Assembly (NCBI GenBank): GCA_965223435.1
Contig: CBDCWQ010000022.1
Span: 1 to 64,000 of the forward strand
Source: CBDCWQ01 sp965223435
GTDB lineage: Bacteria; Myxococcota; Kuafuiibacteriia; Kuafuiibacteriales; Kuafuiibacteriaceae
Length of the DNA stretch: 64,000 nt
Direction of reading: 5' to 3'
The position numbers were made by a program, and so were the translations under genes. The notes below the pieces were generated by a model. The model was not told where the DNA came from and searched no databases. It saw only the letters and a program-made list of their open reading frames with translations. This document shows positions 17,479 through 26,420 of this stretch, in pieces; within the stretch, counting starts at the first letter, position 1, and each line of letters begins with the position of its first letter.

Positions 17479-18867
17479 TCACGACCTGAGTTGGCTGAGC
17501 AAGCGCTCCAATTGTTCGACCAAGTATAGCGGCAGACCAAGCAATCTGTAGCTTACGTCTTCTGTTTTTGTTCCGACCCGCACTGGGTGTTGTAGATCTT
17601 GCAGCGAAGGTTGTCCCAGATCGAAGCGAACTGCGAGTGCGGATGACTTGGCGCGAACGAATTGATGAAGTGATCTCAGACTACCGGTTCGACCTGCCTT
17701 GACTTCGATAGGAACAACCCGCCCACCATGGGCTATCACGTAATCCACTTCAGCGTTGTTGGCTTTACCCTCACGCAACCAGTAGTGCAGGTTTGGTTCG
17801 CGATTGGGCTCCCCCCGATAGAAAAGATGCTGACCTACAAATTGCTCAGCGAGGCCTCCCTCGTTAATAAGAGAGCGTTCATCCCACGAGCGAATCACTC
17901 GCTCATCAAGCCCTAACAATCGGTTCATCAAACCGACGTCGAGAAATAGACACTTATAGACCGCCAGATTCTTTTGTGACTCAAGGAGCAACCCAGAACA
18001 ATCGCTATGATAAACCGACAGAATGACCCTCGCGAGACTCAAAAGATGTATCGCAGCCTTCAACTCTCGGGAGCGGTCCTCTCGGGAAATGCTGGTGTAT
18101 TTGATCTTGCTGCCAATCGCACCAGGCACATAGTGAAACACAGTGGAGAGCCGCACTTGGACGGCATCTCCCCTTGCGTATTTATTGAAGTCATCCTTGT
18201 ACGTCGAAAGAATCGATTGCTGCACATCACCGACCAAGACCATGCTGCCCGTCCGTGCGTATTCTGCCACCGCTTCCGGCATACCACCAACTAGTAGAAA
18301 TTGCCGCTGGAGCGCGAGCAACTTCTCATGCATTGCTTGAGGAAGTGCCTCCCCAGCTTCTACTTCAGAGAGTCGATCTGCCAGTACATGCTTCCCCAAT
18401 GCGAATAAGAACTCTCCGAAACTCATTGGTCCCATATGGAGATATTCCACTCGCCCAACGGGCATAGAGAAAGCATAATCTTTGAGAGTGAACTCAAGAA
18501 GTGAGCCCGCTGCGATCACCGGCACGGATGGGTACTGTTCGTACAGATATCGCAATGCGGCGAGAGCTGGGGGCGTTGCCTGGATTTCATCTAAGAAGAC
18601 CAATACATCGGTATCAACACGAACCTCCGCAATCGCTTCAAGCTCGGCGATGATTTGCCTCGGGTCGAGTTTCACGAACACACGGCTGAGTTCGCGGTGC
18701 TGTTCTAAGTTCACCTCCAGAAGAGAGAGCTTGTTGTGTTGGGCAAAACGGCGGACCAGCGTCGATTTGCCAACCTGTCTTGCTCCACGAATAACGAGTG
18801 GCTTGCGTTTCTTCTTCGCAAACCACCGAGCGAGAAATTGCTCGTAGCGTCTATATAGACCCGACAT
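17479..18867 (-). CDS. AAA ATPase with DUF4143 (accessory, possibly horizontally acquired)
   Basis: A 462-residue ATPase of the AAA_14/DUF4143 family. The Walker A is IRGARQVGKSTLVRRFA (residues about 25-41), the Walker B VLVFLDEIQATP, the sensor region PVIAAGSLLEFTL; the C-terminal DUF4143 nuclease-like part carries LNEGG-like (SLINEGGLAEQFVGQHL) and NNAEVDYVIAHGGRVVPIEVKAG, with the E/D...E-x-K pattern of restriction-like folds. The family is scattered among prokaryotes as single mobile-looking genes of unclear role. Lower GC and different codon use than neighbours (AT-richer third positions) suggest transfer. It is convergent with DUF3467 and divergent from dnaK. Confidence 0.85.
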   Translation of the reverse strand: MSGLYRRYEQFLARWFAKKKRKPLVIRGARQVGKSTLVRRFAQHNKLSLLEVNLEQHRELSRVFVKLDPRQIIAELEAIAEVRVDTDVLVFLDEIQATPPALAALRYLYEQYPSVPVIAAGSLLEFTLKDYAFSMPVGRVEYLHMGPMSFGEFLFALGKHVLADRLSEVEAGEALPQAMHEKLLALQRQFLLVGGMPEAVAEYARTGSMVLVGDVQQSILSTYKDDFNKYARGDAVQVRLSTVFHYVPGAIGSKIKYTSISREDRSRELKAAIHLLSLARVILSVYHSDCSGLLLESQKNLAVYKCLFLDVGLMNRLLGLDERVIRSWDERSLINEGGLAEQFVGQHLFYRGEPNREPNLHYWLREGKANNAEVDYVIAHGGRVVPIEVKAGRTGSLRSLHQFVRAKSSALAVRFDLGQPSLQDLQHPVRVGTKTEDVSYRLLGLPLYLVEQLERLLSQLRS

Positions 18868-19331
18868 TCGACCAAATAATGGCTGATAAAGAGGTCTTTT
18901 TCAATCACAATAAGGCAATATTTAGGGTTAACCGACTCCTGGTCTGCTGGCGAAAGGGGGGGTACTCCGCAAAAACCAGCACCCGCAACCCGTGGAGCTT
19001 AAACATAGTCCAGCGGCTCACTTGCGCGGCAGACAGGCAGACACCTGACTTGCGCAGCCGAGGGACACGGATGGGCTGGTCGCTTTGGACCTGGCCCCGC
19101 AAGGACGAACCAGCATGGGCTTAGGCGGCACAAGATCGACGCCAAAGAATCCGTGGGACCAATCAGGTTGGCTACGCACGGAGGAACCTCCGTCAAGCAC
19201 AAAGACGTGATCATCCTGGACGCCGTTTGTAGCCCTTTCCCATCGCGGCTTGACGGCCAAGAAGACGTTTTTACTCCTGCCATATCGGCGGGTACGCACC
19301 AAGGGCGACTCGCGGCTTGGAGGACAATGAA
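18868..19331. other. Intergenic region upstream of dnaK
   Basis: About 460 bases between the divergent DUF4143 ATPase and dnaK with no credible gene in any frame. It should carry both promoters. I could not find a convincing sigma-32 pair, and no CIRCE-type inverted repeat is present. The one structured element is the palindrome listed at 19178-19193. Confidence 0.6.
19178..19193. promoter_or_regulatory. Palindrome upstream of dnaK, possible operator
   Basis: ACGGAGG-AA-CCTCCGT is a perfect 7+7 inverted repeat with a 2-base centre, about 140 bases before the dnaK start. Its size suits a dimeric repressor site, but no matching second copy was found. Assignment as an operator is inference. Confidence 0.35.
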
Positions 19332-21236
19332 ATGACGAAAAAAAAAGTGATCGGCATAGACCTCGGAACGACCAACTCTGTGGTTGCGGTTATGGAGTCA
19401 GGGGAGCCCAAAGTGATCGTAAACGAAGAAGGCGCGCGCACCACACCTTCGGTGGTCGCATGGACCGACAAAAACGAAGTGCTTGTCGGTCAGGTGGCCC
19501 GGCGGCAGGCAGTCACCAACCCACAGCACACCGTGGGCTCAGCCAAGCGTTTGATCGGTATGAAATTCGACCAGCTTCAAGACAACGTCAACCACCTCCC
19601 TTACAAAGTGACTCAAGCCAAAAACGGAGATTCGCAGGTAGAAATCAAAGGCAAGCAGTACTCTCCTCCTGAGATCTCTGCCAAAGTGCTGCAAAAACTA
19701 AAGCGCGCGGCACAGAGCCAGCTCGGCTATGAGGTCACCGACGCGGTGATTACCGTGCCCGCCTACTTCAATGACGCCCAGAGGCAAGCCACCAAGGACG
19801 CCGGGCGCATCGCGGGCCTGAACGTAGAGCGCATCATCAATGAACCGACGGCGGCGGCGCTCGCTTACGGCCTTGACAAAAAGTCCGAGGAAAAAATAGC
19901 CGTCTACGACTTCGGCGGTGGCACGTTTGATATCTCGGTGCTCGAAGTGGGCGACGGCGTGGTCGAAGTCGTAGCCACCAACGGAAATACCCACCTGGGC
20001 GGAGACGACTTTGATACCCGCATCGTGAATTGGCTCCAAGATGAATTCAAAAAAGAGACCGGCATGGATGTCTCCGATGACAAGATGGTGACGCAACGCC
20101 TCCGCGACGCCGCAGAAAAGGCGAAGATCGAACTTTCGAGTGCATTCGAGACCGAGATCAATCTTCCTTTCTTAACCGCGGACCGTTCGGGGCCCAAACA
20201 CCTGCAGATCACCCTCTCTCGTGCCAAGTTTGAGGCATTGGTGACCGATCTGGTCGAACAATCGTTTGAAGCCGTCAAGCGGTGCCTATCCGATGCCAAG
20301 CAACGTGCCTCTGACATCGATGAGATTGTTCTGGTAGGCGGTTCTACACGCGTGCCTCTGATTCAAGAGCACGTGAAGAAGTTTTTCGGCCAAGAACCGA
20401 ATCGAAGTGTCAATCCGGACGAGGTCGTCGCCGTAGGCGCCGCTGTGCAGGGAGGCATTCTTACGGGCGAGGCCAAGGACGTCGTTCTTCTGGACGTGAC
20501 CCCTCTTTCCTTGGGTATCGAAACCCTTGGAGGTGTCTTCACATCACTCATCGACCGAAATAGCACCATTCCCACGCGAAAGTCTGAGACGTTCTCGACC
20601 GCAGCGGATGGGCAGCCCCAAGTCGAGGTGCACGTCCTTCAGGGCGAACGCAAGATGGCCGAAGCCAACAAGACATTGGGTAGATTTGTGCTAGACGGAA
20701 TTCCCCCCGCGCCTCGGGGTACCCCAGAAATCGAGGTCACCTTCGACATCGATGCGAACGGAATCGTGCATGTATCGGCCAAAGATAAGGCGTCGGGCCG
20801 GGAGCAGTCCATCAAGATTCAATCATCCTCCGGACTTTCCGAGGAAGACATTCATCGAATGGTGGAAGAAGCCAAAAGCCACGAAGCCGAGGACAACAAT
20901 CGTCGGGAGCAGGTCGAAGCAAAAAACAAGCTCGATCAGTTTGTCTATCAAGTCGAAAGGACCATGCGGGAATCAAGCGACAAACTCCCGGTACAGCTTG
21001 GCCAAGAGGTCGCCCAGGCCCTAGAGGGTGCAAAAACGGCCCTCAAGAGCGATAGCCCTGCGGACTGGCGCAAGGCGGAAGAGACACTTTTCGAAGCATC
21101 CAAAAAGATGACGGAGCACCTCTATCAAGCCAACAGCGAGAGCCCCAACACGACCAGGCCGTCGACGGCGGAGAGTGGAATCCCCCCCGATGAAGACGAC
21201 AACATCATCGATGCAGAGTGGAAGCAGGCCAGCTAG
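19332..21236 (+). CDS. dnaK: Hsp70 chaperone DnaK
   Basis: A 634-residue Hsp70. The ATPase domain (residues about 5-385) has GIDLGTTNSVVAVMESG, DAVITVPAYFNDAQRQATKD, VYDFGGGTFDISVLEVGDG and VLVGGSTRVPLIQEHV; the linker is DVVLLDVTPLSLGIETLGG; the substrate domain has FSTAADGQPQVEVHVLQGER; the tail ends NIIDAEWKQAS, equivalent to the DnaK VIDAEF ending. ATG 19332 is preferred because GGAGGA lies 7 bases upstream; an in-frame TTG at 19317 would put that site inside the gene. grpE and dnaJ are not adjacent, so this may be a second, uncoupled dnaK copy or a rearranged locus. Confidence 0.93.
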   Translation: MTKKKVIGIDLGTTNSVVAVMESGEPKVIVNEEGARTTPSVVAWTDKNEVLVGQVARRQAVTNPQHTVGSAKRLIGMKFDQLQDNVNHLPYKVTQAKNGDSQVEIKGKQYSPPEISAKVLQKLKRAAQSQLGYEVTDAVITVPAYFNDAQRQATKDAGRIAGLNVERIINEPTAAALAYGLDKKSEEKIAVYDFGGGTFDISVLEVGDGVVEVVATNGNTHLGGDDFDTRIVNWLQDEFKKETGMDVSDDKMVTQRLRDAAEKAKIELSSAFETEINLPFLTADRSGPKHLQITLSRAKFEALVTDLVEQSFEAVKRCLSDAKQRASDIDEIVLVGGSTRVPLIQEHVKKFFGQEPNRSVNPDEVVAVGAAVQGGILTGEAKDVVLLDVTPLSLGIETLGGVFTSLIDRNSTIPTRKSETFSTAADGQPQVEVHVLQGERKMAEANKTLGRFVLDGIPPAPRGTPEIEVTFDIDANGIVHVSAKDKASGREQSIKIQSSSGLSEEDIHRMVEEAKSHEAEDNNRREQVEAKNKLDQFVYQVERTMRESSDKLPVQLGQEVAQALEGAKTALKSDSPADWRKAEETLFEASKKMTEHLYQANSESPNTTRPSTAESGIPPDEDDNIIDAEWKQAS

Positions 21237-21353
21237 ACGGGAACGCACAAGTTCGAAGTCAGCTGCTAGACAAAGCCGGCCCAAAGCGCCAAGGAGGCAT
21301 CCATAGAGTACCTATGTTGAGCGTCGGACAACGTTTCGCTATGTTCTTGCTTC

Positions 21354-21899
21354 ATGACCGGTAAGCGAGCACCGACTCAAAAAGAAGCGAAAACTGTGGT
21401 TGCCCTGGTATCGACCGGTGGCACCATAGAAAAAACGTACGATGAGATGTCCGGTGTTTTGGCCAATCAAGTCTCCGTGTTGGACGTCATGCTGGCGAGT
21501 CTTGACCTTCGAGGCGTGAAAATTGTCCGCGTGCCGCTGATGAACAAAGACAGTCGTGACATGACGGACGCAGACCACAACCAGATCGCTCAGGTGGCTC
21601 TTCGTCACGCACAATCGATGGATGGCGTCGTTGTTGTTCATGGGACAGATCGACTATCCGTCACCGGCGAGCGCATTTCCGATCTCGGAGACCCTGGCTC
21701 TGCAATCGTGTTGACCGGTGCCATGCGCCCCTATGAGTTGAGGAAAACGGATGCGCTCCAAAACATGACTGAAGCATTGCTGGCCGTTCAGCTGTTGCCA
21801 TCAGGAGTCTATGTGGCCATGCAAAACCGCGTACTGAAGTTTCCGGGAGTCATCAAAGATAACAAACGAGGAATGTTTGTCCGGCACCCCGGCGCCTAG
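21354..21899 (+). CDS. Asparaginase N-terminal-domain protein (single domain)
   Basis: A 181-residue protein corresponding only to the N-terminal half of L-asparaginase (family length ~330). The first active-site motif STGGTIEKTY and second motif VVVVHGTDRLSVTGERISDL, plus VLTGAMRPYELRKTDALQN, are present, so the catalytic Thr residues and the Lys/Asp pair (HGTD, K of RKTD) appear kept. The C-terminal domain is absent, with the stop just after NKRGMFVRHPGA. Stand-alone asparaginase-domain proteins of this size exist, so it may be functional rather than truncated; substrate unknown. A terminator-like hairpin lies downstream at 22064. Confidence 0.75.
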   Translation: MTGKRAPTQKEAKTVVALVSTGGTIEKTYDEMSGVLANQVSVLDVMLASLDLRGVKIVRVPLMNKDSRDMTDADHNQIAQVALRHAQSMDGVVVVHGTDRLSVTGERISDLGDPGSAIVLTGAMRPYELRKTDALQNMTEALLAVQLLPSGVYVAMQNRVLKFPGVIKDNKRGMFVRHPGA

Positions 21900-22063
21900 C
21901 ACGGACAAACTGGCGCCCAATTCTTCGCGGGCGCAGACACGGGTGGCTCAATTCGCGTAGGTCTGCACATCTCTTGAATGAACGGACAAACCCCTGTTCG
22001 TGTGCGATCGTCTCGGAAAAACCGGAAAATGCGACCTTTTTCCCAGCTGTGCGCCGGGAATTT

Positions 22064-22086
22064 TGACTGTTAGGCAGTCATTTTTT
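22064..22086 (+). terminator. Rho-independent terminator-like hairpin
   Basis: TGACTG (22064-22069) pairs with CAGTCA (22075-22080) around the loop TTAGG, followed by six T residues (22081-22086). It lies 165 bases after the asparaginase-domain gene. The stem is short and AT-moderate, so strength is uncertain. Confidence 0.55.
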
Positions 22087-22153
22087 GGATTTAGTCGGGC
22101 TTTGCGAACAAAATGCCAGTCCTGCGTTCGATTCGCCAGACTGTGAACAACTG

Positions 22154-22558
22154 ATGAAGGGAAACGAGTCCGAGGCTATCCCGGTCGGCTACCAGGCGCT
22201 TCTGCACCACTCCGAGCTCGCCGGAAGAATCGCCGTGACTTTCGATTACGTCTACGTCGTCAGCAACTCTTTTCGCGGGGGTGTCATCATTGAAGCATTT
22301 GAGCCTGCTCAAGGACAGCGAGTCTTTGCCGCCACCGTAGGAACGGGCCGTCTCACAGGCGATATCGGAATTGCTGCGGACGTCCTATACATGGGACAAG
22401 ACTGTGGCTGCATTCATGCGGTTGCGGCGCATACCGGAGAGCTTCTGCACTCAGTGAAACTCGGCGGCAACCGAGTGTCGGCCCTCGCAATCGCGATGGG
22501 CCGAGTCTATGTTGCCAACGCTGTGTCCGTGTTCGCACTTGGCCTAGACCTGGACTAG
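22154..22558 (+). CDS. Small PQQ/beta-propeller-like protein, probably a fragment
   Basis: A 134-residue protein from ATG 22154 (an upstream TTG at 22085 overlaps the terminator T tract and is less likely). The sequence consists of two to three blade-like repeats, each strand-turn-strand: IAVTFDYVYVVSNSFRGGVI, DIGIAADVLYMGQDCGCIHA and ALAIAMGRVYVANAVSVFAL. PQQ-like or WD-type propellers need six to eight blades, so this is likely a remnant of a larger gene or an assembling fragment. There is no signal peptide. Function not assignable. Confidence 0.45.
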   Translation: MKGNESEAIPVGYQALLHHSELAGRIAVTFDYVYVVSNSFRGGVIIEAFEPAQGQRVFAATVGTGRLTGDIGIAADVLYMGQDCGCIHAVAAHTGELLHSVKLGGNRVSALAIAMGRVYVANAVSVFALGLDLD

Positions 22559-22706
22559 GTAGCCGCTCGGCATGATGCAACGCAACCTTCAAGCACAACG
22601 TTTAGAAGAATGCTTCGCGGTGCTGGTCACGAACGTGGGCAAGGTTGCGATGTCGCGGCCCTTCCGTGTCCGAAATCCGCCCGGCTCCCACCTCTGTGGC
22701 CCAGAC

Positions 22707-25700
22707 CTAAGGGCGACCGGGCGAATCACTCGTTAAGAATCGAAAAAGGTCACGGTGATAGTCTTCCAAAGACGTGGACCCCAAGTGATAGGTCGCCGTA
22801 CGACCGCGCACCCTCTTCTCTAGGAGCCCTGTATTCTCAAGGCTTCTCAGGGCCGACCTCGGAGGCGTTTGGCCCTCTTCAAAAATATCTTCGAGCTGCT
22901 GGGACGAGAGCGCACCGTATTGCCGGACGAGGTACAACATCGCCTTCGCAACACCCGAAGTGAGCGTAGTCGCAACCGGGGTCCATTGTCCAACCAGTTT
23001 TTCTAACAATTGCGCGCGCTCCGTAGAGGTGACCGGTGTATCAAAGCTTGCGGGACGCGAGGAGCGGTCTCCAAAGAAAAGCTCAATCTCACGAAGGTAC
23101 ACTTCTTGGAGCGCCCGATCCGCGGTGCTGGATATGATGCTGGACGTTCCCGGCTTGCGCACCACACTCACGAGGCCATGGCCTTCGAGTTCTGCGATCC
23201 ATTTTGAAACCGTCCTCTCGTAAAAACTGATTTCAGAGTGGAGCTCTGATCGATGTTTCGAGCCTGCACCATACAGAAAGAGAAGGACTTGTCGCCTTCC
23301 CTGTGTCTGCCAGTGTACCGCCAGAGGATCCTCCTTGAGCAAAGCCGCAATCACAGCTTGGTCTTCAAGTGAAACCTCAAGGGTTTTGACCGGCACTTCC
23401 GGCATCGTGCCCCGAATCGAAGGATCCCGGAACAAGAACTGATGCCAATCTCGATGGTAACGAAAAAGTCGGTCAAGGTCGGCCTCATAGGCGCCCGCGA
23501 CCGCCGAAGACGGATGAACGAGTTCAGCCTTCGACAAGACCCGCATCGCTTCTTCTACTTCCTCCACCGAGACCCCTATCCAGTCCGCCAGCTCCGTCGG
23601 TGTTCGAGCGCCGTACCTCTGAAGAATGTAAACGGAGACTTGTTCGAGTGGTTGAGAAAGAGCGACCATAACCTCGTTCCAATAGCCACTGAGTCGCCAG
23701 GCATTCAACTCGCGTTCACGCCGGTCCGTGAAAGTTGGGCCCCACGCCTGCTCGATGCCCGGATAGTCATGCCAAAAGAAGTCAACTTCGTTGGCATGAG
23801 GAGTATTAAGCTTCTGCGGAATGATCGTGTAGCGGACCACACCCTCTACAGACTGCGATGACGCGACCCCCTCTTTGACCAATCCATGCAAGCGCCCCGC
23901 AATCGTTCCTTCTGGTTGGCCGGGTATGTTGTAGTCCCCTTGCTTGGAGGTCCCAAAATGATACGCCCATATCGCCATGGTCCTTTGGACGGGGTCCCGC
24001 ATCCATCGGGGTTTGGCTTGGGAGCTCGACGCCCCTATGGTTTTCAACTTCGCATCGAGAAACTGTCGGTCCCCAGATGTGAGTTGGTTCCGGTGGGTGG
24101 GCTCTTTCGCCAGCACCGTCGGGCCTGTCGGGTCGAGCGTGGGGCGCTGAGAGGACGGAATGTAGGGTCTGGACATGAACTGATATAGATCCTTGTGGTA
24201 CGCTTTCAACACGGTCTCGTTGAGGCCCCACTCTGGCGGACGCGAAGAGCCGGTTTGCGTGACGAGATTCGCGGCGAGCAGATACCGAAATTCGCGGTCA
24301 AACCCTTCGGCAATCGTAGCCTCTTTCAGCTTCCCTTTGGTCATCGGACCGGCCACCTTCAGCACGTAGAGCATGGCGCGCCGAGCGTCAGAAGCAAGCG
24401 CCTGAGCCACACTCTTCCACGCATGAGCCAATCGTTCAGACAGCACCACAGCGGCCTGGGGCGCCGACGGGCTTTCGCCAAAGAGCGAGCCTAGATCCGT
24501 GTCAGCGCCCCAAAACAGTTGAAGCTCCTCGTAGCCGTATTGGTGAAAGTAGGCCACATCCGGCACCAAGAGGGTGCTTGGAGAGCCATTCACTTTGACC
24601 GTAAAAGCAACCTCTCTCACGGCAGAAAATGCGTCCTGCCCTAAGCCAAGCGACTCTTTGAGCGCTTGCGGGCTCAAAGCGCCCTGCCGGTAAAGCGACA
24701 AGATCACGCGCCGTGCTCTCACCCCAAACCACCATTCAGCCGTCGAATTGCGGGCCAAAAGCGCCCACACCGGTTCCATTTGAAGGCTCAAGAGCCGATC
24801 CGCCGCGTGCCCCACGACTCCGTCGGCCGGCTTCGCCCCGAGCTCGCCTTGCAGGCTGCCAGCACCCTTTTTGGGCGCTTCGCTTGAATCAGCGTACAGC
24901 TCCGTCTTGGCACCAAGCGACGGACTCTGAGAAACCTGACTGGGGTTCTCGGCGCGGCCAAGCGCCTCGTTTCGACGCTCGAACTCCAAAAGCTTTGTGG
25001 TACGCCACATCAATCGATAGACCTCATGGGTGTACTGGAAGAGCCGCTCCGTGTTTAGGTGTAAAAGCTTGTCATCCCCAGCCTCTTCACTCGCCACCAG
25101 CCCAGCACCCAACAACGCGATGTACCCTTTCTCGAGCTCCTCTGGAGGCAGACCTGTCAGGCGAGCAAGCCCCGACAAAGTAACCGGTCCTCGCGGCTGA
25201 AGGAGGCGAACCATGGCGCGCGCCACCGAGAGGTTGAGCGCCTCGATGGTTTCGTGCCAGTCGTCTGCCCACCGTTTTTTGTAACCCTCAGACGTGGTGT
25301 GGGCAACCGGGGCCTGCGCAAAGGCCGCATCAAGCCCGGAAGCATCGTTCCAAAAGAACTCCAGATCCGCTTGTCGACGCTGGTGCAGCGCTGGGGCAAC
25401 AATGCTATACGCGTCCACCCCCTTGACTGTCCTGACTTCGACGAGGCCCTCGTCCACCAGCCGCGTGAGAAGCTCTTTGGTGTTCGAGACTCGGGTCTCT
25501 TGCCAGACCTTCGTCACGGTCAGTGGCCGACTCGACATATACAGCGCTATGAGCACCGAACGCGTTGATCTGCCCGCCCAAGCGTCATCGATGGGGTGGC
25601 CTGGTTCCTCGAGCAGACGCCCTACGCGTTTGCGCTCCTCAGCAGTGAGCCCATCCAGAACGCCGACCGACGGCGTGATGGGCACCCTCATTCGCCACAG

Positions 25701-26420
25701 AAATTGCTGCCGTTCGCGGTGGTACTGCGCCAAAACCCCGTGATTCAAATGGTAAATCTTGTGGCCACGAGGTCCGGAGCTGCCAATGAGACCCGACTCC
25801 ACCATCCCGAGCGCCACCTGCCGGAAAGTCGCAGTGGTCATCCCTAGTACGTCCTTCATCTCAGCAAACGTACGCGGACCGGCCAGAAGAACCCCTACCA
25901 GCATCTTCTTCTCCCTAGAATCCAAACTAGAGGCCACCGCATCCCAGCGCCCGACCAGGAGGTCCCCAAGAGCGCCCCGCTCCGGGATCGAAGGTGCTTC
26001 GGAAAGAAAGTACGACTCGAAGTTGGGGACACCGCCCCAAAAGAAAGCCATCTCCATCTTGTGCCAGGCATGGATACGCTCGGAGGATAGTCGGTAGTCA
26101 GATCCGTCCTTTTCTACTAGACCCTGCTTGAATAGCTTTTGAATGCCGGCCGCAACCGTAGTACGTGGATGCCCAAAGTGATCTACAATCTGGGTTTCGG
26201 TCGCCCGGTCGACCTGATACAAAAACACAAGGATGCGTCTCGTCATTTTGGCTGCCCACGCATCCCCCATGGTTTTGTTCTTAGGCTTGGCTAGCGCGGT
26301 CAAATCTCGTTTCTGTTGCTGCGACAGCGAAGCCGCCGTTTTTTGCCGAGGCGAGTGAGGGAGCACCTTCAAGCCTTGAGCAGGTTCTTCGACTGTTTGG
26401 CTGGTTTCAAAAGCGGGCAA
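22707..26420 (-). CDS. Giant protein of ten tandem winged-helix-like modules (five A-B units)
   Basis: A 1237-residue protein without signal or membrane segments. It repeats a two-part unit five times: module A (RRIL.FLY ... TxV...I..L...GLVE ... Y.L ... FFW) and module B (A.L..L...GP.T...L ... L...GL... YHLN ... YHRE..QFLWR). Approximate spans A/B: 50-128/150-243, 275-357/385-473, 548-637/662-751, 805-883/908-998, 1032-1116/1140-1230. Each module has the helix-turn-helix-wing order of MarR/ArsR-like DNA-binding folds and ends in an aromatic FFW, FLWR or FLFR motif. The preceding gene ends in the same unit. The TTG start at 26420 overlaps that gene by 52 bases and lies two codons after an in-frame stop; Met51 (26270) is an alternative. 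No known family with ten such modules comes to mind. Confidence 0.7.
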   Translation of the reverse strand: MPAFETSQTVEEPAQGLKVLPHSPRQKTAASLSQQQKRDLTALAKPKNKTMGDAWAAKMTRRILVFLYQVDRATETQIVDHFGHPRTTVAAGIQKLFKQGLVEKDGSDYRLSSERIHAWHKMEMAFFWGGVPNFESYFLSEAPSIPERGALGDLLVGRWDAVASSLDSREKKMLVGVLLAGPRTFAEMKDVLGMTTATFRQVALGMVESGLIGSSGPRGHKIYHLNHGVLAQYHRERQQFLWRMRVPITPSVGVLDGLTAEERKRVGRLLEEPGHPIDDAWAGRSTRSVLIALYMSSRPLTVTKVWQETRVSNTKELLTRLVDEGLVEVRTVKGVDAYSIVAPALHQRRQADLEFFWNDASGLDAAFAQAPVAHTTSEGYKKRWADDWHETIEALNLSVARAMVRLLQPRGPVTLSGLARLTGLPPEELEKGYIALLGAGLVASEEAGDDKLLHLNTERLFQYTHEVYRLMWRTTKLLEFERRNEALGRAENPSQVSQSPSLGAKTELYADSSEAPKKGAGSLQGELGAKPADGVVGHAADRLLSLQMEPVWALLARNSTAEWWFGVRARRVILSLYRQGALSPQALKESLGLGQDAFSAVREVAFTVKVNGSPSTLLVPDVAYFHQYGYEELQLFWGADTDLGSLFGESPSAPQAAVVLSERLAHAWKSVAQALASDARRAMLYVLKVAGPMTKGKLKEATIAEGFDREFRYLLAANLVTQTGSSRPPEWGLNETVLKAYHKDLYQFMSRPYIPSSQRPTLDPTGPTVLAKEPTHRNQLTSGDRQFLDAKLKTIGASSSQAKPRWMRDPVQRTMAIWAYHFGTSKQGDYNIPGQPEGTIAGRLHGLVKEGVASSQSVEGVVRYTIIPQKLNTPHANEVDFFWHDYPGIEQAWGPTFTDRRERELNAWRLSGYWNEVMVALSQPLEQVSVYILQRYGARTPTELADWIGVSVEEVEEAMRVLSKAELVHPSSAVAGAYEADLDRLFRYHRDWHQFLFRDPSIRGTMPEVPVKTLEVSLEDQAVIAALLKEDPLAVHWQTQGRRQVLLFLYGAGSKHRSELHSEISFYERTVSKWIAELEGHGLVSVVRKPGTSSIISSTADRALQEVYLREIELFFGDRSSRPASFDTPVTSTERAQLLEKLVGQWTPVATTLTSGVAKAMLYLVRQYGALSSQQLEDIFEEGQTPPRSALRSLENTGLLEKRVRGRTATYHLGSTSLEDYHRDLFRFLTSDSPGRP

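Noticed and set aside
17479..18867. DUF4143 ATPase as a defence-system component
   Set aside because: No partner gene adjoins it and the family is widespread as single genes; a defence role cannot be supported from this window.
19249..19286. Possible sigma-32 promoter before dnaK (CTTGAC and CCATAT)
   Set aside because: The spacing of about 22 bases or more does not fit the 13-17 expected, and the -10-like part matches poorly.
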